A DNA stretch of 64,000 nt. It comes from Choanephora cucurbitarum (lineage: Eukaryota; Mucoromycota; Mucoromycetes; Mucorales; Choanephoraceae). Location: positions 248,001-312,000 of the forward strand of contig JAIWNI010000011.1 of NCBI GenBank assembly GCA_025331435.1, written 5' to 3'. The notes beneath the pieces were generated by a model that saw only the letters and a list, made by a program, of their open reading frames with translations, was not told where the DNA came from and did not search any database. The translations under genes and the position numbers were made by a program. Shown in pieces: positions 24,302 to 36,997 of this stretch (the first letter of the stretch is position 1; each line of letters starts with the position of its first letter).

Positions 24302-25342
24302 ATGGAAGAAGACCCTTTCCTTATTGTCAAAAGGTAATTTCTTTTCTTATCTAAGGCTATACCGTTTTCTTTTCTTTTATATATATATGTTTCTCTTTTC
24401 TTCAGTGCTTATAAATATTAAGTCAAGTAGAAGATACTTTAGCTGACGCTAACAACTTATTTGAGTCTTGGAAACGAATCCAACAAACTGTATCTTCTCC
24501 CAAAAACCAAGAATTATTGTGGACAGCAGATGAATTGAACTCGACGCTAGAAGCCGCGGAACAAGATATTGAGGATCTTGAAGAGGCTTTACAGGTCTCC
24601 CAAGATAATCCTCAACAGTTTAACTTGACAGCAAAAGACCTAAATGCACGAAAGAAATTCCTAGTACAATCACGTAATACCATACAGTCTATAAGAAAGA
24701 CCTTAGCCAACCCGCCCAGCAAAAAGCCTTACGATCCTTCTAACCAAGTAAAGCACTTTGCCAGACTATGTCTATGTATGCAACCTATTACTCATCGCCT
24801 ATTTGTATATAGGATCAAAGCACATCTTATCAGACTGCAAGGCAGAACGAAAACAGTATATTTATAGAGAATGAGCAGCAGCAACAAATGGTATGGTAAG
24901 CTGTACTAATTTGGTTAATAAATCATTCATTCAATGCGGACGATTTATTGAAGGCCATGATGCGAGAGCAAGATACACATTTGGATGCTATGGGTGGTAC
25001 TCTAGTCAATTTAAAGGAAATCGCAAGCACAATGAATCGAGAAATTGACGATCAAGTCATGTAAGCTTACTGATTAAAATGATTATATTTGTGTATTCTA
25101 AGCTAGCACAGAATGCTGGACGATCTGGGTGATCGTGTTGACCGTTCAGAGAGTAAATTAAAAGGTGCTATGAAAAGGATTACGACTATATTAAAAAAGG
25201 AAGAAGGTATTTCGAGTCAAAAGAGCGCAGATCAATAGATGAGCTCATCTTTGTTTTGCAAATAGAATCAAAATCTGGGTACTGTATTTGCTGTTTAATC
25301 ATAGTGCTCATCATACTTTTGGTCCTAGTAATCATTATGTAG
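24302..25342 (+). CDS. TLG1: t-SNARE, syntaxin-6/Tlg1 family
   Basis: Qc-SNARE for fusion at the trans-Golgi network and endosomes. Exons are 24302-24333, 24423-24747, 24813-24890, 24954-25060, 25112-25206 and 25266-25342, giving 237 aa. The N-terminus MEEDPFLIV matches syntaxin 6 (EDPFFVV). An N-terminal three-helix domain follows (LEEALQVSQDNPQQFNL). The SNARE helix spans about residues 150-210 (HLDAMGGTLVNLKEIASTMN, then MLDDLGDRVDRSESKLKGAM). The C-terminal anchor is GYCICCLIIVLIILLVLV, with Cys residues that may be palmitoylated. The intron 24891-24953 is the weak point: the best in-frame acceptor skips residues (LLK) conserved at the start of the SNARE helix, and no closer AG exists. 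It is convergent with the Drs2 gene. Confidence 0.9.
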
Positions 25343-25606
25343 TAAATAAAGAGAAAGAAGCTGTATGGGTCATACCCACTCAAAAAAAAGGTACTTTGTG
25401 CAATTGATCAATTGATCTTACACATTTGACAAAGCTATTGTTTTGTTCAATGTATATTTGATCAAATGTATTGTTGTTTATTATCTTGTTAGCATCAGTG
25501 CAGTCTTTTGCTATCAAGCAGAGATCTAATTGAGTCATGATCCTTTTATTTTGAAAAGTAGAACTGTATTCTCATTTCAATCAATAAATTAAGAAAAGTA
25601 CGTTTA

Positions 25607-28600
25607 TTATCCCATAGGCTTTTGTTGAGTAGTATCATACATGCGAATAATTCTAGACTGATCGTTTTCATTTTGAGTAAATGCAAAACCGCGCGATTGC
25701 TTGAGTCGTTGGATTTTGCGCACTTTGTTGACCGCACGACGGAAGCGATCCATACGAGGTCTGTAATCCGGAATATTGTATTTTTGAATTTCTTGAATAT
25801 AATGGTAGCTCTGAGGTCTATACATGCGCTTCAAACTAGTACCATCAAGTTAGTAATTGAGTTGAAGAGAGTATTCGAGACACTTACTATTTCCAGAGAT
25901 AATCTCTAAGAATACACCCTAATGGAACTACAATGATGAAGAGCCAAAAGTTGACATTACCGAACAACAGAGGAATAATGCCGTAGTATTCCATAAAGAT
26001 ATCCATAGGTACCAAAGGTCCAACATAAGCTACAAGTGGCAAAAAGATAAACCAAATTGCAAATGATCCAGGAATAGCAATAATGGTATATTTCGTCCAG
26101 ATACTACAGGTTCGTACAATCCATATAAGTAAGTGTTTCTACTGCAGTAACTTGTATTTTTTGAGATTACTTACTCTGTAATCAAAGCTGCTTTCCACAA
26201 AATAGTAGCTAATGTTGCCGTAAAGATTGTTGTACCAACCCACCATTGACCTCCAGAATAACCTAACTTGAATACAGAATCATCTACAAAAGCGGCCATA
26301 CCGATGAAAAACAAGAGAGCAGAATGGTATACAGCATTTACGATCCAACCCCAAAAGCGTTTCTGATTAAAAAATTCATTCTTCTGTCCAAGGATATACA
26401 TCTGAGGGTACTTGTCAAGTAGCCGTGCAGATGCAAATTGATCAAAAATACCTATAGCCATAGGAGGGAGGAACGTAAAGATAACATTGAAGCAAGACAT
26501 TGTCCAAGACTCGTAAAGTGTTTGACCAGAAAATCCATTAAAAATAGAATACTATTGGATTGCGAATAAGCTCTAAGTCATTCATCATTGATTATTTTCT
26601 GATTTGTAATACATACCCAAAATTGAGTCAAGTAAAGGGCAACGTTCTTGTAGAAATAGAAGAAAATCATCTTACTCAACCTTTGATACGCCCAAGCACC
26701 ATGTACTAGTAGCAGCTTCTTAAGGAATCGGAATTGTGAGATAGCAAAGTCTGCGCTTCTTGCAGCTTGCAAGCCTTCCACACCACTGATACCTATACCA
26801 ACATGGGCAGCCTGAATCATGGATACATCGTTCGCACCATCACCAATGGCTAACAAAATAGATTTAGAGAATTTCTTGACTACTTTGACGACAAGAGCTT
26901 TTTGTAAAGGAGAGACACGACAGCAAATGACAGCTTTACATCGAGTAGCCAGGTCATAAAAAGTCTTTTCTAAATCTTTTTCCAATGCAAATGTTAGCGA
27001 TTTGCCTTCAATAACAAACGCGAGTGGCTAGAGTTCAAAGTGCTATTAGTTTTTTTTTCTCTTGGGAAAAACCATATCAACTTACTTCTTGTTGCATGTG
27101 CTGTTCTTGTGTTATAAGGTGCGCAAGTTTCTCTTCCATGAATGACTTAGTAGACATATGGTCTTCTTGATCGCATACCATGATATCCATTTCTTCTGTC
27201 AACAGCTTGCAGCTATAACCTATATTGATTGCCGTTTCCTGCCGATCACCAGTAAGGACCCACACCTTAATGTTGGCTTCGTGTAATGTATGGATAGTAT
27301 CTGGTACGCCATCTTGTAGCTTATCCTCGATTGCTGTAGCGCCTAACAAAAGCATGTCTTTTTCAATCAACTCTGCAGCGTCATCCAGTTCTTGAGCACG
27401 ATCAACAAGCGTAGTAGATGCTTTCTCATAAACTGCAGACCATTCTGCATATTCTTCATTGCTAATTTCACGCATAGCAAAACACAATGTTCTCAGCCCT
27501 TCACTAGCATAAGCCTTCAACAATATTAATTGATATCGAACTGTTATATAGTGTTTACTATTTTTTTATTCTTACCTCCAGATGCTCTAAAGTAGGAGCG
27601 ACAAAAGGATTACCTTTTGATAAGCGCTCAAGAATGACAGTATCAGCTCCTTTACAATAAAGCTTGATGCGACCATCAGGGCCCTTGAGGACAACAGACA
27701 TACGTTTTCTAGTAGAGTTGAACTCACAAACATTCAGAATCTGGTACTCTTCTTCTATACCTTTGCGATGGCAGATAATAGAATGAGGCTTACGAGCTAC
27801 AAACTCATAACCAAACACATGGCTTGCACCATTCACAAGAGCCCCTTCATCAGGGGAAGATGCTTGATACACAATGTGTCCTGTCTCTTCATTTGTTTCG
27901 GGTATCACAGTATGACAAGTCATAAGCGAAGTCAAAAATTCATTGATGAGGGCTTGGTTTTCAGATTTTTCCAAGTGCTCCTCTAGTTGTTTGAATGAGT
28001 ATTGCCCTTTAGTATCATTGTCAGAAGTGGGCCTCTTGTCAGGATCAGGCGATGTAGCATACGAGAGCCCACTGATAGAGCATTCTCTAAACTCCATTTC
28101 ATTACATGTCAATGTACCAGTTTTATCTGAAAAAACGTATTCCACTTGTCCTAATTCTTCAATTAAACTACTGCTTCGAGCTACAGCTGGTGTGTCCGTC
28201 TTTTCATAGTATATATCCAAGTCATTGTCGATCATAGATGCCTGCACATATTTTACAATCTCCATAGTTACCATCAAACTAAGATCAATCTCTCGTTTAG
28301 CTGATTGAACCATCTGATTTCAATGATGAAACATACCTGATGGGAATAAAACTGTTGTACAAAATCATAAAAGTAAGGATGTTGTAGCCAAATTCGGAAG
28401 CAAGTTCGGAGGTGGGTAACATAATGTAACTCCTGTTTGCACTCTCTCGGACCTTTAACAATATTCGTCACTTTAGTAAGCTATCATTATGCAAACAAAG
28501 AAGAAGGTAACTTACAGACATTGCATAACTTCCAGCAGAACATAATATACTCATTGTTACCAACATACCAAATAAATATAGAATATTTCTGTTTGTTTTG

Positions 28601-30089
28601 CGAGTAACGTTGGAAGCCTTTGTTGGTTTTTTGCTAGAGTTCAACATGAGCTTGGTCTCGTGCCCTGTAAACACAACAACACCATAAATCCAGCTAGTGT
28701 TCCTCAACTGAGCACCTCTCAATAGTAGCATGTTAGGATCCAAAGGGAAATCCTTCTCTTTTCCTGATCCAACATCATGACACGCTGTAGATAATGTACC
28801 ATCATAGTTATAGAGCCTGTTGTTAGGTTGTTCTGATTTGATGATGCCAGTCAGTGTAGAAAGTTGGGGAGGTGATATGAATGAAGCAGTTTCTGGTAAG
28901 GCTTGCTTGATTTTTAGATTGACTTCACCATCTAGGTTACTTGTCTCAATGTAACAAAGACCTTCTGGTTCAGAACTGCTGAGTAGAATTAGGTCTGCTG
29001 GAAAAAACTGAGAATTTTCAATTCGACAGATATCTCCCACTTTTAACTCTCGCCAAGGCTTCTCAACGAATTGTGATCCATCATATACTTTGCACTTTCG
29101 AGAATTCAACTCTCTATCAGATCTGTGGACTCCCTATAAGCTTGTTTAGTTAACTTTCTCTTATATACTAATCCTCATGAGGGGATAGATACTTGCAAAG
29201 TCTTCTATTATTTCTTTGATGGCAGTAATAAGTAGTACGATAACCAACGGAACAAGTGTTGTGTATCTTGATGTTGGAGAGATATTAGGAATTTGCTGAC
29301 AAGAGATCACTTTTGGGTTAGTAAACAGCCAAAACAGATCGACAATTGCGCTGAAAACTTACTTGAATACCAGAGATAAACAAGAAAAAAACGTTTGCTG
29401 ACTTACTGAATTCTTCGTATAGAAACTTTGGGAGAAATGTAAAAATGTTGTATTTTGCAGTAGAAACGCTATTTGATATAAACTTCTGCTGGTCGTTTAG
29501 TGATTGATTGTTGATATAGATGATGCGTGGAGAACTGTCTGCTACACGCTTGCTTCGTCGAAATAAGCCAGACAGAGTTTCTTTTAGATTGCTTCGTCTC
29601 TTTGACATCTGTTTCTGCTGTCTCTTTTTTAATGTGGATCGACGAAAAATCTCTTGTGTTGCCTCTGGTTGTTGGTCGCTATATTCCTTTCCATCTACTG
29701 TAGACTGAAGCGATATTTGTTCTGTTGTATGTGGCTGTTCTAGCATTTCTGTCGATTCGTTCACAGCGAAGGAGGTGTTAGGATTGTGACTAATAGAAGA
29801 AAAGGAGTAGTCATATTTGTCGTTTAGTCTGGCAGGTAATGTATTGTTGAGCAGTCCAATACCCTCTTCAAAGTCGTCTGGTATTGTTCGACCATCGTCC
29901 GAAGACCATCCTAAGAGAAAAGAAAAGACCTGAGCAAACGAATAACAGTCTTTTTTTTTGCTGAGAATTACCTGTGTTATAGGCACCTGCCTTTTGCAAA
30001 GCAGGGTTAGGACGTGCTTGGCTTTCTGTTGGTTGTTGTTGGTAATCGTTAAATGAGGAAGACGAAGCAGGATTGAGTTTAGGGTCCAT
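25607..30089 (-). CDS. DRS2: P4-type phospholipid flippase, Drs2 family
   Basis: Flips phosphatidylserine and phosphatidylethanolamine to the cytosolic leaflet at the trans-Golgi, with a Cdc50 subunit, to drive vesicle budding. Eleven minus-strand exons: 29972-30089, 29363-29910, 29193-29295, 28516-29129, 28337-28452, 27576-28278, 27086-27514, 26617-27027, 26175-26551, 25888-26103, 25607-25835, giving 1287 aa. The N-terminal 190 residues are disordered. Landmarks are ISPTSRYTT before M2, the actuator-domain [10 protein letters not shown] (DGET-like), [17 protein letters not shown] in M4, the phosphorylated D551 in [18 protein letters not shown], and ten membrane segments. The tail [19 protein letters not shown] then GFAFTQNEN matches the Drs2 regulatory C-terminus. 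ISPTSRYTT and [20 protein letters not shown] favour Drs2 over Dnf1/Neo1. Confidence 0.95.
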
Positions 30090-31721
30090 ATTGTACAGTG
30101 TAAATAAATAAAATAATTCTCTGTGTTTGATTTGTATACAAATGAATAAAAAGGGGGGTGAGGAAACTTTAGTGGAATAGAGTACAGAAAGAAAAAGAGA
30201 ACAAAAGGAGACGGAAGAAAAAGAAGGAGAAAGTTGGGGGGAGGGTGAAAGCGTTTATCACTGACTATTGAGCAGATTCTATGAAGAAAAGAAAAGAAAA
30301 GAGAACAAAAACAAAATCAATAAAAAATCAGCTTTTTTTAAGGTCAAGATCTAGGCCTTTTATGGGGCTGATAAAAGCGTACAACAATAAGCTATAACCA
30401 ACAGCTTAAGTCATGAACATATCATGCCACATTTGATTACAAAGACCAAAGAAATAGCAAAGGAGAAAAGCAAAGAGAGAGAATAAAAGTAAATAAGTTG
30501 GTATTTGGCTTTTTACAGTTCTTATTCCTGTGCCTGAGATCATTCTATGAGTGGCATTTAGCCTTTTGGATTTCCTCATATAAACATGTCCAAGACAATT
30601 AAAATTAAAAAATAAAAAAAAAATGAAGAGACTCGCCCAATAACCAAGTATTCTGGTATTGAAACTTTTGAAGTGCAGCGGAACTTAGAGGATTTTATTT
30701 TTGCAAGTTTGATTTATTTTTAGCAAAATTAGCAAAGCAAATGATTGAAGAACAGGGACCTGAGTAAAAGAGATATCAAATTAGATCAAGCGACAAATAC
30801 AAACAGAGAGGATTTCAATAAGAAATATGATAAAACGCACTAGTGGCTGATTGAAACATTGTGTTTTGAAGAATGATGAATATCATTGTGCCACAAAGCG
30901 GATAATGTGGCTAATGTTAGTAACAGGATCTACAGGAACACTATTGAAGGGTAGTTGATAAAAGACCGCTCATAAAACATAATCTATTGTAACAGATATG
31001 GTAATAAAGCAACTAACATAGACACATTGAATATACATAATAGCTTTGTCAGTATTATGTTGATAGACTTTTAGTCAAGGAAAAAAAGGGAAGAATAGCA
31101 TATTGCTACTAAATTTATGAAATTAGCTTGGCAGACTGATACAAAAAAAATCAATTGACGTCATTTGGAGATGACATGGAAAGGTCAGACATAACACTCA
31201 CATTGCAGAGTATACCAATAAAGAGTGTGTTTCGTTTGATAGAAGAAATACACTGCTGAGGCTACAAAAAGAGATGATATTGCTTAGAAGAGATACGGTT
31301 TTCAAATTTTAACAGTCAAGACTTTACTGGTTCTACGAAGACAACTTTCTGTTATGAAAAGTAATCAGGCTCAAAATTGAGAATATACTCTAGAAAGGGT
31401 ACTCTAAAAGGTCCAGAAAAGTTAGCTTTTTTTTGTGCACAACATAAGATGTTGACAGTTAATCAACGAAGCTACGTTACTGAGACAAACATACCAAAAT
31501 GTAGGAAATGTTGGCGAATTGTCATCACCAAAACTTTATTATTTTAGACTGTAGATGTGCACTTGTCATTCTAGGTAAAATAGCTTGAAGATTTCCTAGT
31601 AGCACAGCAGTTTTGTGTGAAAAAAGACAAGGAATAGCTCCTACTAATGAATAGATTCTCACTATCTGTAATAAGCCAAAATTTAAAGCATGAATTGAGG
31701 GGGGAGGGCAAATTAGAAATA

Positions 31722-31893
31722 TCTAGTTGCTTTATTTAAGAGTGTGCTTATCCTTGGGAAATGCACTTTTATATTAAGCATACTCTTAAATCGAATGGTA
31801 TTTTAGCGTTTGAAGCTATTTTCGAGCGAAAGGGTTGCACTCTTATAATAAGCATACTGTTAAGTCAAGCACTCTTAAATCGAGCGACTACTG
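31722..31893. mobile_element. MITE with subterminal repeats, mariner/pogo-like ends
   Basis: A 172-base AT-rich element flanked by TA (31720-31721 and 31894-31895). Read inward, the left end is TCTAGTTGCTTTATTTAAGA and the right end CAGTAGTCGCTCGATTTAAG. They match over most of their length (TAGT-GCT-ATTTAAGAGTG). Inside, the unit AAGCATACTCTTAAATCGA occurs at about 31787 and again in diverged form at about 31850-31882, in the opposite sense to the left terminal repeat, so the element is nearly palindromic. It has no coding capacity. The CAGTA ends plus TA duplication fit a Tc1/mariner-superfamily (pogo-like) non-autonomous element. Confidence 0.7.
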
Positions 31894-32151
31894 TAGTTTA
31901 GCAAACGTTATAATCTTAGCATTGCTGCTCTCATCTGACTATAGCATGTCGATTTTCCTCTAATCATTCAACTAGCGTATAATTTCGTTTTGCTGTTCTT
32001 CATTACAACAGGTGCCTCAAGTGATTTTGGAGGCGCTCTTGAATGGAATTGCTAGAAAAGAAAGACCTGCTCAGCGTTGTCCTGGCCAAAAAAGCCCTTT
32101 TTATTAAATTAGCCTTTTGCTTAATTGGATATATACTTTTTGCAACAAATG

Positions 32152-33514
32152 TTACGTATAAAAACTATTGATATTTCTCTCAATAGCTAAGTTGGTTATA
32201 CTATCTTTGTTTTTGAAGATAATTACTACAAAACTATACATCATAACAAAGGAAGATAAAAGAGCAACTGTGTCCCAAGTGCTTGATAAATCGCTTTGAA
32301 CCAAATGTTTCTTACTCAAAGACGTTGTTACAACACCTGCTAAAGCGCCCAATTTGCTTTTGTGCTACTCATACATGCACATTCAACAACACACATCCAA
32401 TTTTCAAATCAGAAAAGCACATCTTGGCTTGCAATGTATAGTCTATTGTGTGTGTGTGTTTTGATAAATTTGTGATTTACTACTTTAGGATGTTTTGACC
32501 CGCGTGCTTTATGATACGTGAGTTTGGATAAAATAATTGAAAGAAGTACTAAGCTCATGGCAATTTACGCATGAGAATGCGAGCCCGAAGAAGTTCTCTA
32601 GGCAGATGAAACCTTTTTTGAGTGTTTAAACTAATCACTAGCAGTACTCTAATCTCATAATGGGTAAGCGATAGTCAGTGTTTAATTTGGGGCGATAAGT
32701 CCAGTATAATAGAGCTATTTACATATAAAAGTAGCATCTTTGTAAAAAGGATAGTAAAATGAAACTAAAGTTAAAAACGCTGAAAGAACTACCGCGATGG
32801 TCTAGCTAAGGAGTAATTTAGAGAAGAATAAAGTGGATTGCGATTATTGTATGTTTTTTCGGCAAACCTGAGATGAATTAAGCATTAGAGCCACTTTATT
32901 TGTTGGTACTTTAAGTATCCTATTGTTCAATCAGTGAAAAACAAACATCTATTTAAGTGGTGAGAAAAGTAAACTTTTGCATTTCTTTGCTCAACACAGT
33001 GTAGTAGCAATTGACCATTTATCAAATACTCTTTCAAACAATTATAATTGATGTGTGTACACAGTTTGCTCAGGAAAGGTGTGCAGCAGCCAATAGCCAA
33101 ATCCCAATGTACGTTATGAGCGAATATCTGAGGTAATCTTTCTTTTAATGGATTATTAGGGTATATACTCATTGGTTAATTGGATAATCAACTCTAGTCA
33201 AATAGAAGTAGCTTCCGTTTCTAAAGTAACATGAATATCTTTTTTTTTTCTCAGAATTCGCTCTGTAAATCCATCTCTGCAAAGGTAAATAAGGATGTCA
33301 TTTTTACAAAGAAAGTGCCCTCGAATATATCAGTAAATACTAGATGTTCCGAAAGAAACAGTGTTTCAGTGGCATAAAGGACATTTTGGATCGTACTAGT
33401 CGCTTTGGCTTGAATATGTGTTGTAATAAATATAGTTGAATTTGCTATTTTGATTACCTTTTTCGTTGACTTATGACTATAATAGGATATTGACAAAGTT
33501 GGGTATAAGGACAC
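32152..33514 (-). pseudogene. coding-like minus-strand fragments, unrecognised
   Basis: Three minus-strand open frames have protein-like composition unlike the surrounding simple sequence. They are: 33251-33514 (contains VLYATETLFLSEHLVFTDIF); 32927-33172, an 81-residue frame with an ATG start containing YPNNPLKERLPQIFAHNVHW; and 32152-32352 with a hydrophobic helix (VALLSSFVMMYSFVVIIF). They lie in the same order and orientation as exons of one gene would, but I could not join them. A small block, AATAATCCATTAAAAG (protein NNPLK), recurs in the fragments near 8.68 kb. No family is recognised, and a decayed gene or chance open frames are both possible. Confidence 0.25.
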
Positions 33515-34610
33515 AAAGATCTATGGTATGCTTCAACATTATTATACGGTTGGCTTTTGTTGTTGACTTTTGTGTGACAATCAAAGAGAATGTGAATTTT
33601 TTTCTTTGTGGTTACTGCATTAAAGTCGTCTTATGGCTAGGTCTTTACAGATCCAATAAGAGCATACATGAACCGAGTAAGCTATAAATAAGAAGCTGAG
33701 CATGATAGTTTTACTAAAAAAACATATGGCACATGTTGACTAGAATTTGTTTATCCTATTGAGAACACACTGCTTTCAAGACATACCAACTAAAAACAAA
33801 ACATGCTATTTATTGTCGTGTAAAAAATAAGCACACATGCTCCAATCAATACATACTGATTCCGAATCATTTAGATTATCTCTTCTTCTTTTGATACTAG
33901 ATCATATTTGCCTTTTGAGAGGTTTTTGTTCCGTGTTACATGAATCCTATGATTTGCGTTTTGCTTACATAGTAATCGGATATCTCAGCAGTAATATTTT
34001 GTTTTCATGTAATTCCTGGTGCTACTCTATTCTTGTTTTATCAGCTCACTAAAGAAAGAGAATAGGAAGGATCGATTGAGGTTTCTCTGCCACTTAAAGT
34101 TAATGCAAAATCAACTAATATGGTTACCTCTTTTCGTTTACCAAATCAATCTACAATACTTGAGATTTGTTGGTGACTGAAAAGCATGAGTTGCATTTAT
34201 TTTGTGTGTGCATAAAAAGGAATGTCTTATAGGTGCAAAACCAAAACGAGAATTTCGTACTCCAAAAGTAGAAAGAAAAAAAGAGCATGAAAAACTAAAG
34301 GAGTCTGTGATTTCACAAACGCCAATAGTAGAGATTTAAATGGAAGAAAAAAAAAGGGTAAAGAGAAACCAGAAATCCAAGATTTCTGTAAAAGAAAACA
34401 CAATATTAGGTATCTTTGTCCATCATGGTTTGAAAGGCCTTATTCATTGGTCGGAACTTGTATGCCAAAAACCAAAACTTCCATATACTGTCAATTGTAC
34501 TATGTCAAGTAACTCAAAGACGATTTAGCAGATCATGAAATTCAAAACTATATAAACTTCTTACTTATTTTGATTCTTTCTTTTGAACGATCTAAAGAAA
34601 ACAATTCAAG

Positions 34611-36335
34611 ATGATGGAGCCTTATGATTATACTTGGATGTTTGGCGTCACAATGGTTTTTGCATTCATGGATGCATACGGTATCGGTGCCAATGATGTA
34701 GCCAACTCATTCGCTACATCTGTCGCTTCCGGTTCATTGTCTTTGGCTCAAGCATGTTTCGTAGCTATTTTCACTGAATTTCTAGGTGCATTGCTTCTTG
34801 GTGCACACACTGCAGACACAATCAAAGGTGGCATCTTGTCCGTAAAACGATTTGCTGATGTCCCAGAAGTTTTGATGCTCTGTATGACTTGTGCAATTAT
34901 TGGTTCTTCAACATGGGTTCTTTTCGCTACAAAGAATGGCTGGCCAGTCTCTACTACTCACTCCATTGTAGGTGCTGTTCTTGGTGTTGGTATTGCTGCC
35001 TTTGGTGGTGGAAGGTAAATAGACAATTCGATCTGTCATATCATGCAGGCTAACCGAGAATTTTCTTTTATATATAGCATTAACTGGGGATGGTCTGGTG
35101 TTGGTCAAATTATTTGTTCTTGGTTCTTGTCTCCCATATTTGCTGGTATTGTATCTGCAATCATCTACTCTATCACGAAATATGGTATTCTTCGTCAAAG
35201 AGATAGCATCAAATGGGCAATCCGTATCATTCCTGCCTATTTTTTCTTCACCACTGCTATTGAAGCTTTCTACCTTATCTATAAGGGAGCACCCGGAACT
35301 CAGGCCAGTAAGATGAATGTCGGTGAAATTATTGGTATTGCCTTTGGTATTGGTGCATTCTTTGCTCTTTTTGCCATTGTATTTTTCTGTCCATGGCTCA
35401 AGAGACGTGTGGTAGGCCGTGAAGAGCTTCGTTGGTACCACATCTTTGTAATCCCATTCTTGGGTCCCCGTCCTGTTGTTGAACGCTTGCCTCAATCGAA
35501 AGAAGTTGTCCCTGAAGAAACTATTGAATCAAGTGGTAGCTCTGCTAACGAAGAAACAAAATACGTAAAGACCGAAGAACAAGAACCTCAACCTGCTCAA
35601 AATGAGCAACCTCCAGCTCCTGTCAGTAAGCTTCAACATGCAAAAGAAAAGTTCCTTAGTATCGTTTTGCACGGTATCAGAAAAGATGTACGCAATCTCG
35701 ATAATAACCATGTCAAATCCGTTCATGACGCTGCCGAGGTTTATGACAGTGATGTAGAATACATGTTCTCTTTCCTTCAAGTTATCACTGCCTGTATGGC
35801 TTCTTTTGCTCACGGCTCTAACGATGTGTCGAATGCTGTTGGTCCTTTGTCTGCTGTTTATGATATCTGGCAAACGGCTGAAGTGGATGTTACCGGTAAA
35901 GTTGCTGTGCCTCTTTGGATTCTTGCTTATGGTGGTGTCGCCATCGACCTGGGTCTTGCTACATATGGTTACAACATCATGCGATCCTTAGGTAACAATA
36001 TCATTTTGTTTACTCCCACTCGTGGTTTCTCTGCCGAACTTGGCGCTGCTTTAACTGTATTGACTTGCTCTAAGCTCGGTCTTCCTGTGTCTACTACTCA
36101 CTGTATTACTGGTGCAACCGCTGCTGTCGGTTTATGTAACGGTAAAATAAGTGCTGTCAACTGGAAAATGCTTACATGGTGTTTCTTCTCCTGGGTAAGT
36201 TTTTTATAGAAGCCGCGAAAAGATATCATTTGAAGACTCATCTTCTTGAATTAGATTCTTACTCTGCCAGCCGCTGGTTTGGTTGCAGGTTTACTTTTCG
36301 CATTCTGTGCCTATGGCCCTACCATTTATCAATAA
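34611..36335 (+). CDS. PHO89: phosphate permease, PiT / Pho89 family
   Basis: Predicted cation-coupled inorganic phosphate symporter of the plasma membrane (PHO-4 family). Exons are 34611-35014, 35078-36194 and 36255-36335, giving 533 aa. Two inverted PiT signature copies are visible: GIGANDVANSFATSVASGSL at about residue 24 with GWPVSTTHSIVGAVLG, and SFAHGSNDVSNAVGPL with GLPVSTTHCITGATAAVG in the second half. Between them lies a hydrophilic loop of about 100 residues rich in Glu/Pro/Gln, as in Pho89. The C-terminal exon completes the last membrane helix (LPAAGLVAGLLFAFCAYGPT). Two start codons are adjacent at 34611 and 34614; either may be used. It is convergent with the RhoGAP gene. No Pho4-type CACGTG box was found just upstream. 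Confidence 0.94.
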
Positions 36336-36997
36336 TTACCACAAAATTCTATTATATACTCTTAATCATATATACTACTTTAATTTAAATAAAATTCGAA
36401 TTAGAACAGAACAGATTGCGCTTTTTTTTTTATCTTGTACGCCTTGAGCATGACGGACAACAAGCACATGCATTGCTGTAATCATGATCATGAAATCTCA
36501 GAATTAGTGTCTGCATTAGTCAGATAGGAAGCTATCTAAAAACCAATCAGCCTTAGCAGACGCAGTCAGACCTAATATCAAACAAATTCAGTTTAGATTT
36601 TCAAAAATAAAGGGAGAATTATGTAGAAGCTAACCTTTGTTCTTTTAAAAAAAAAAAAGCACTGAAATCATCTCTATTGGCTTTCTTACACAACTGATTT
36701 AGGCTTGATTTAACGATAAAGCTAATTGTGTTAAATTGTTTATTTGCATTATATACAGATTAATAAACAATCGTGTCTAAAGGATATTGTCTATAAGAAT
36801 AATCATAAATGGTGAAAGGATTGAATGTTTTTTTTCTTTTTTTAAAAAAAAGGAGGGAATGGTGGTGGGGGGTTTACAATAGTTGGTTATATAAAGAAAG
36901 GAATGGTTGTTTAAGGTAAAAAAAAAAAAAAAGAAGGGAATTGTGAAGATTAGATTGTTTAGGTGTAAAGCGATAACTTGTTATACAAAGGGAAGGT
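36336..36997. other. convergent 3-prime intergenic region
   Basis: This stretch holds the ends of the phosphate transporter (AATAAAATTCG just past its stop) and RhoGAP genes. It has A-runs at about 36644-36658 and 36916-36932. No gene or RNA is recognised. Confidence 0.5.

Larger units (their letters stand above)
30090..34610. other. 4.5-kb gene desert
   Basis: This is the longest gene-free stretch. The first 400 bases (AG-rich, GAAAAG repeats) are probably the flippase promoter. A MITE lies at 31722-31893 and coding-like minus-strand remnants at 32152-33514. A (GT) repeat sits at about 32448-32460. From 33.5 to 34.6 kb only short open frames of 60-75 codons without recognisable motifs are present. 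A leader for the phosphate transporter ends at 34610. Confidence 0.5.
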
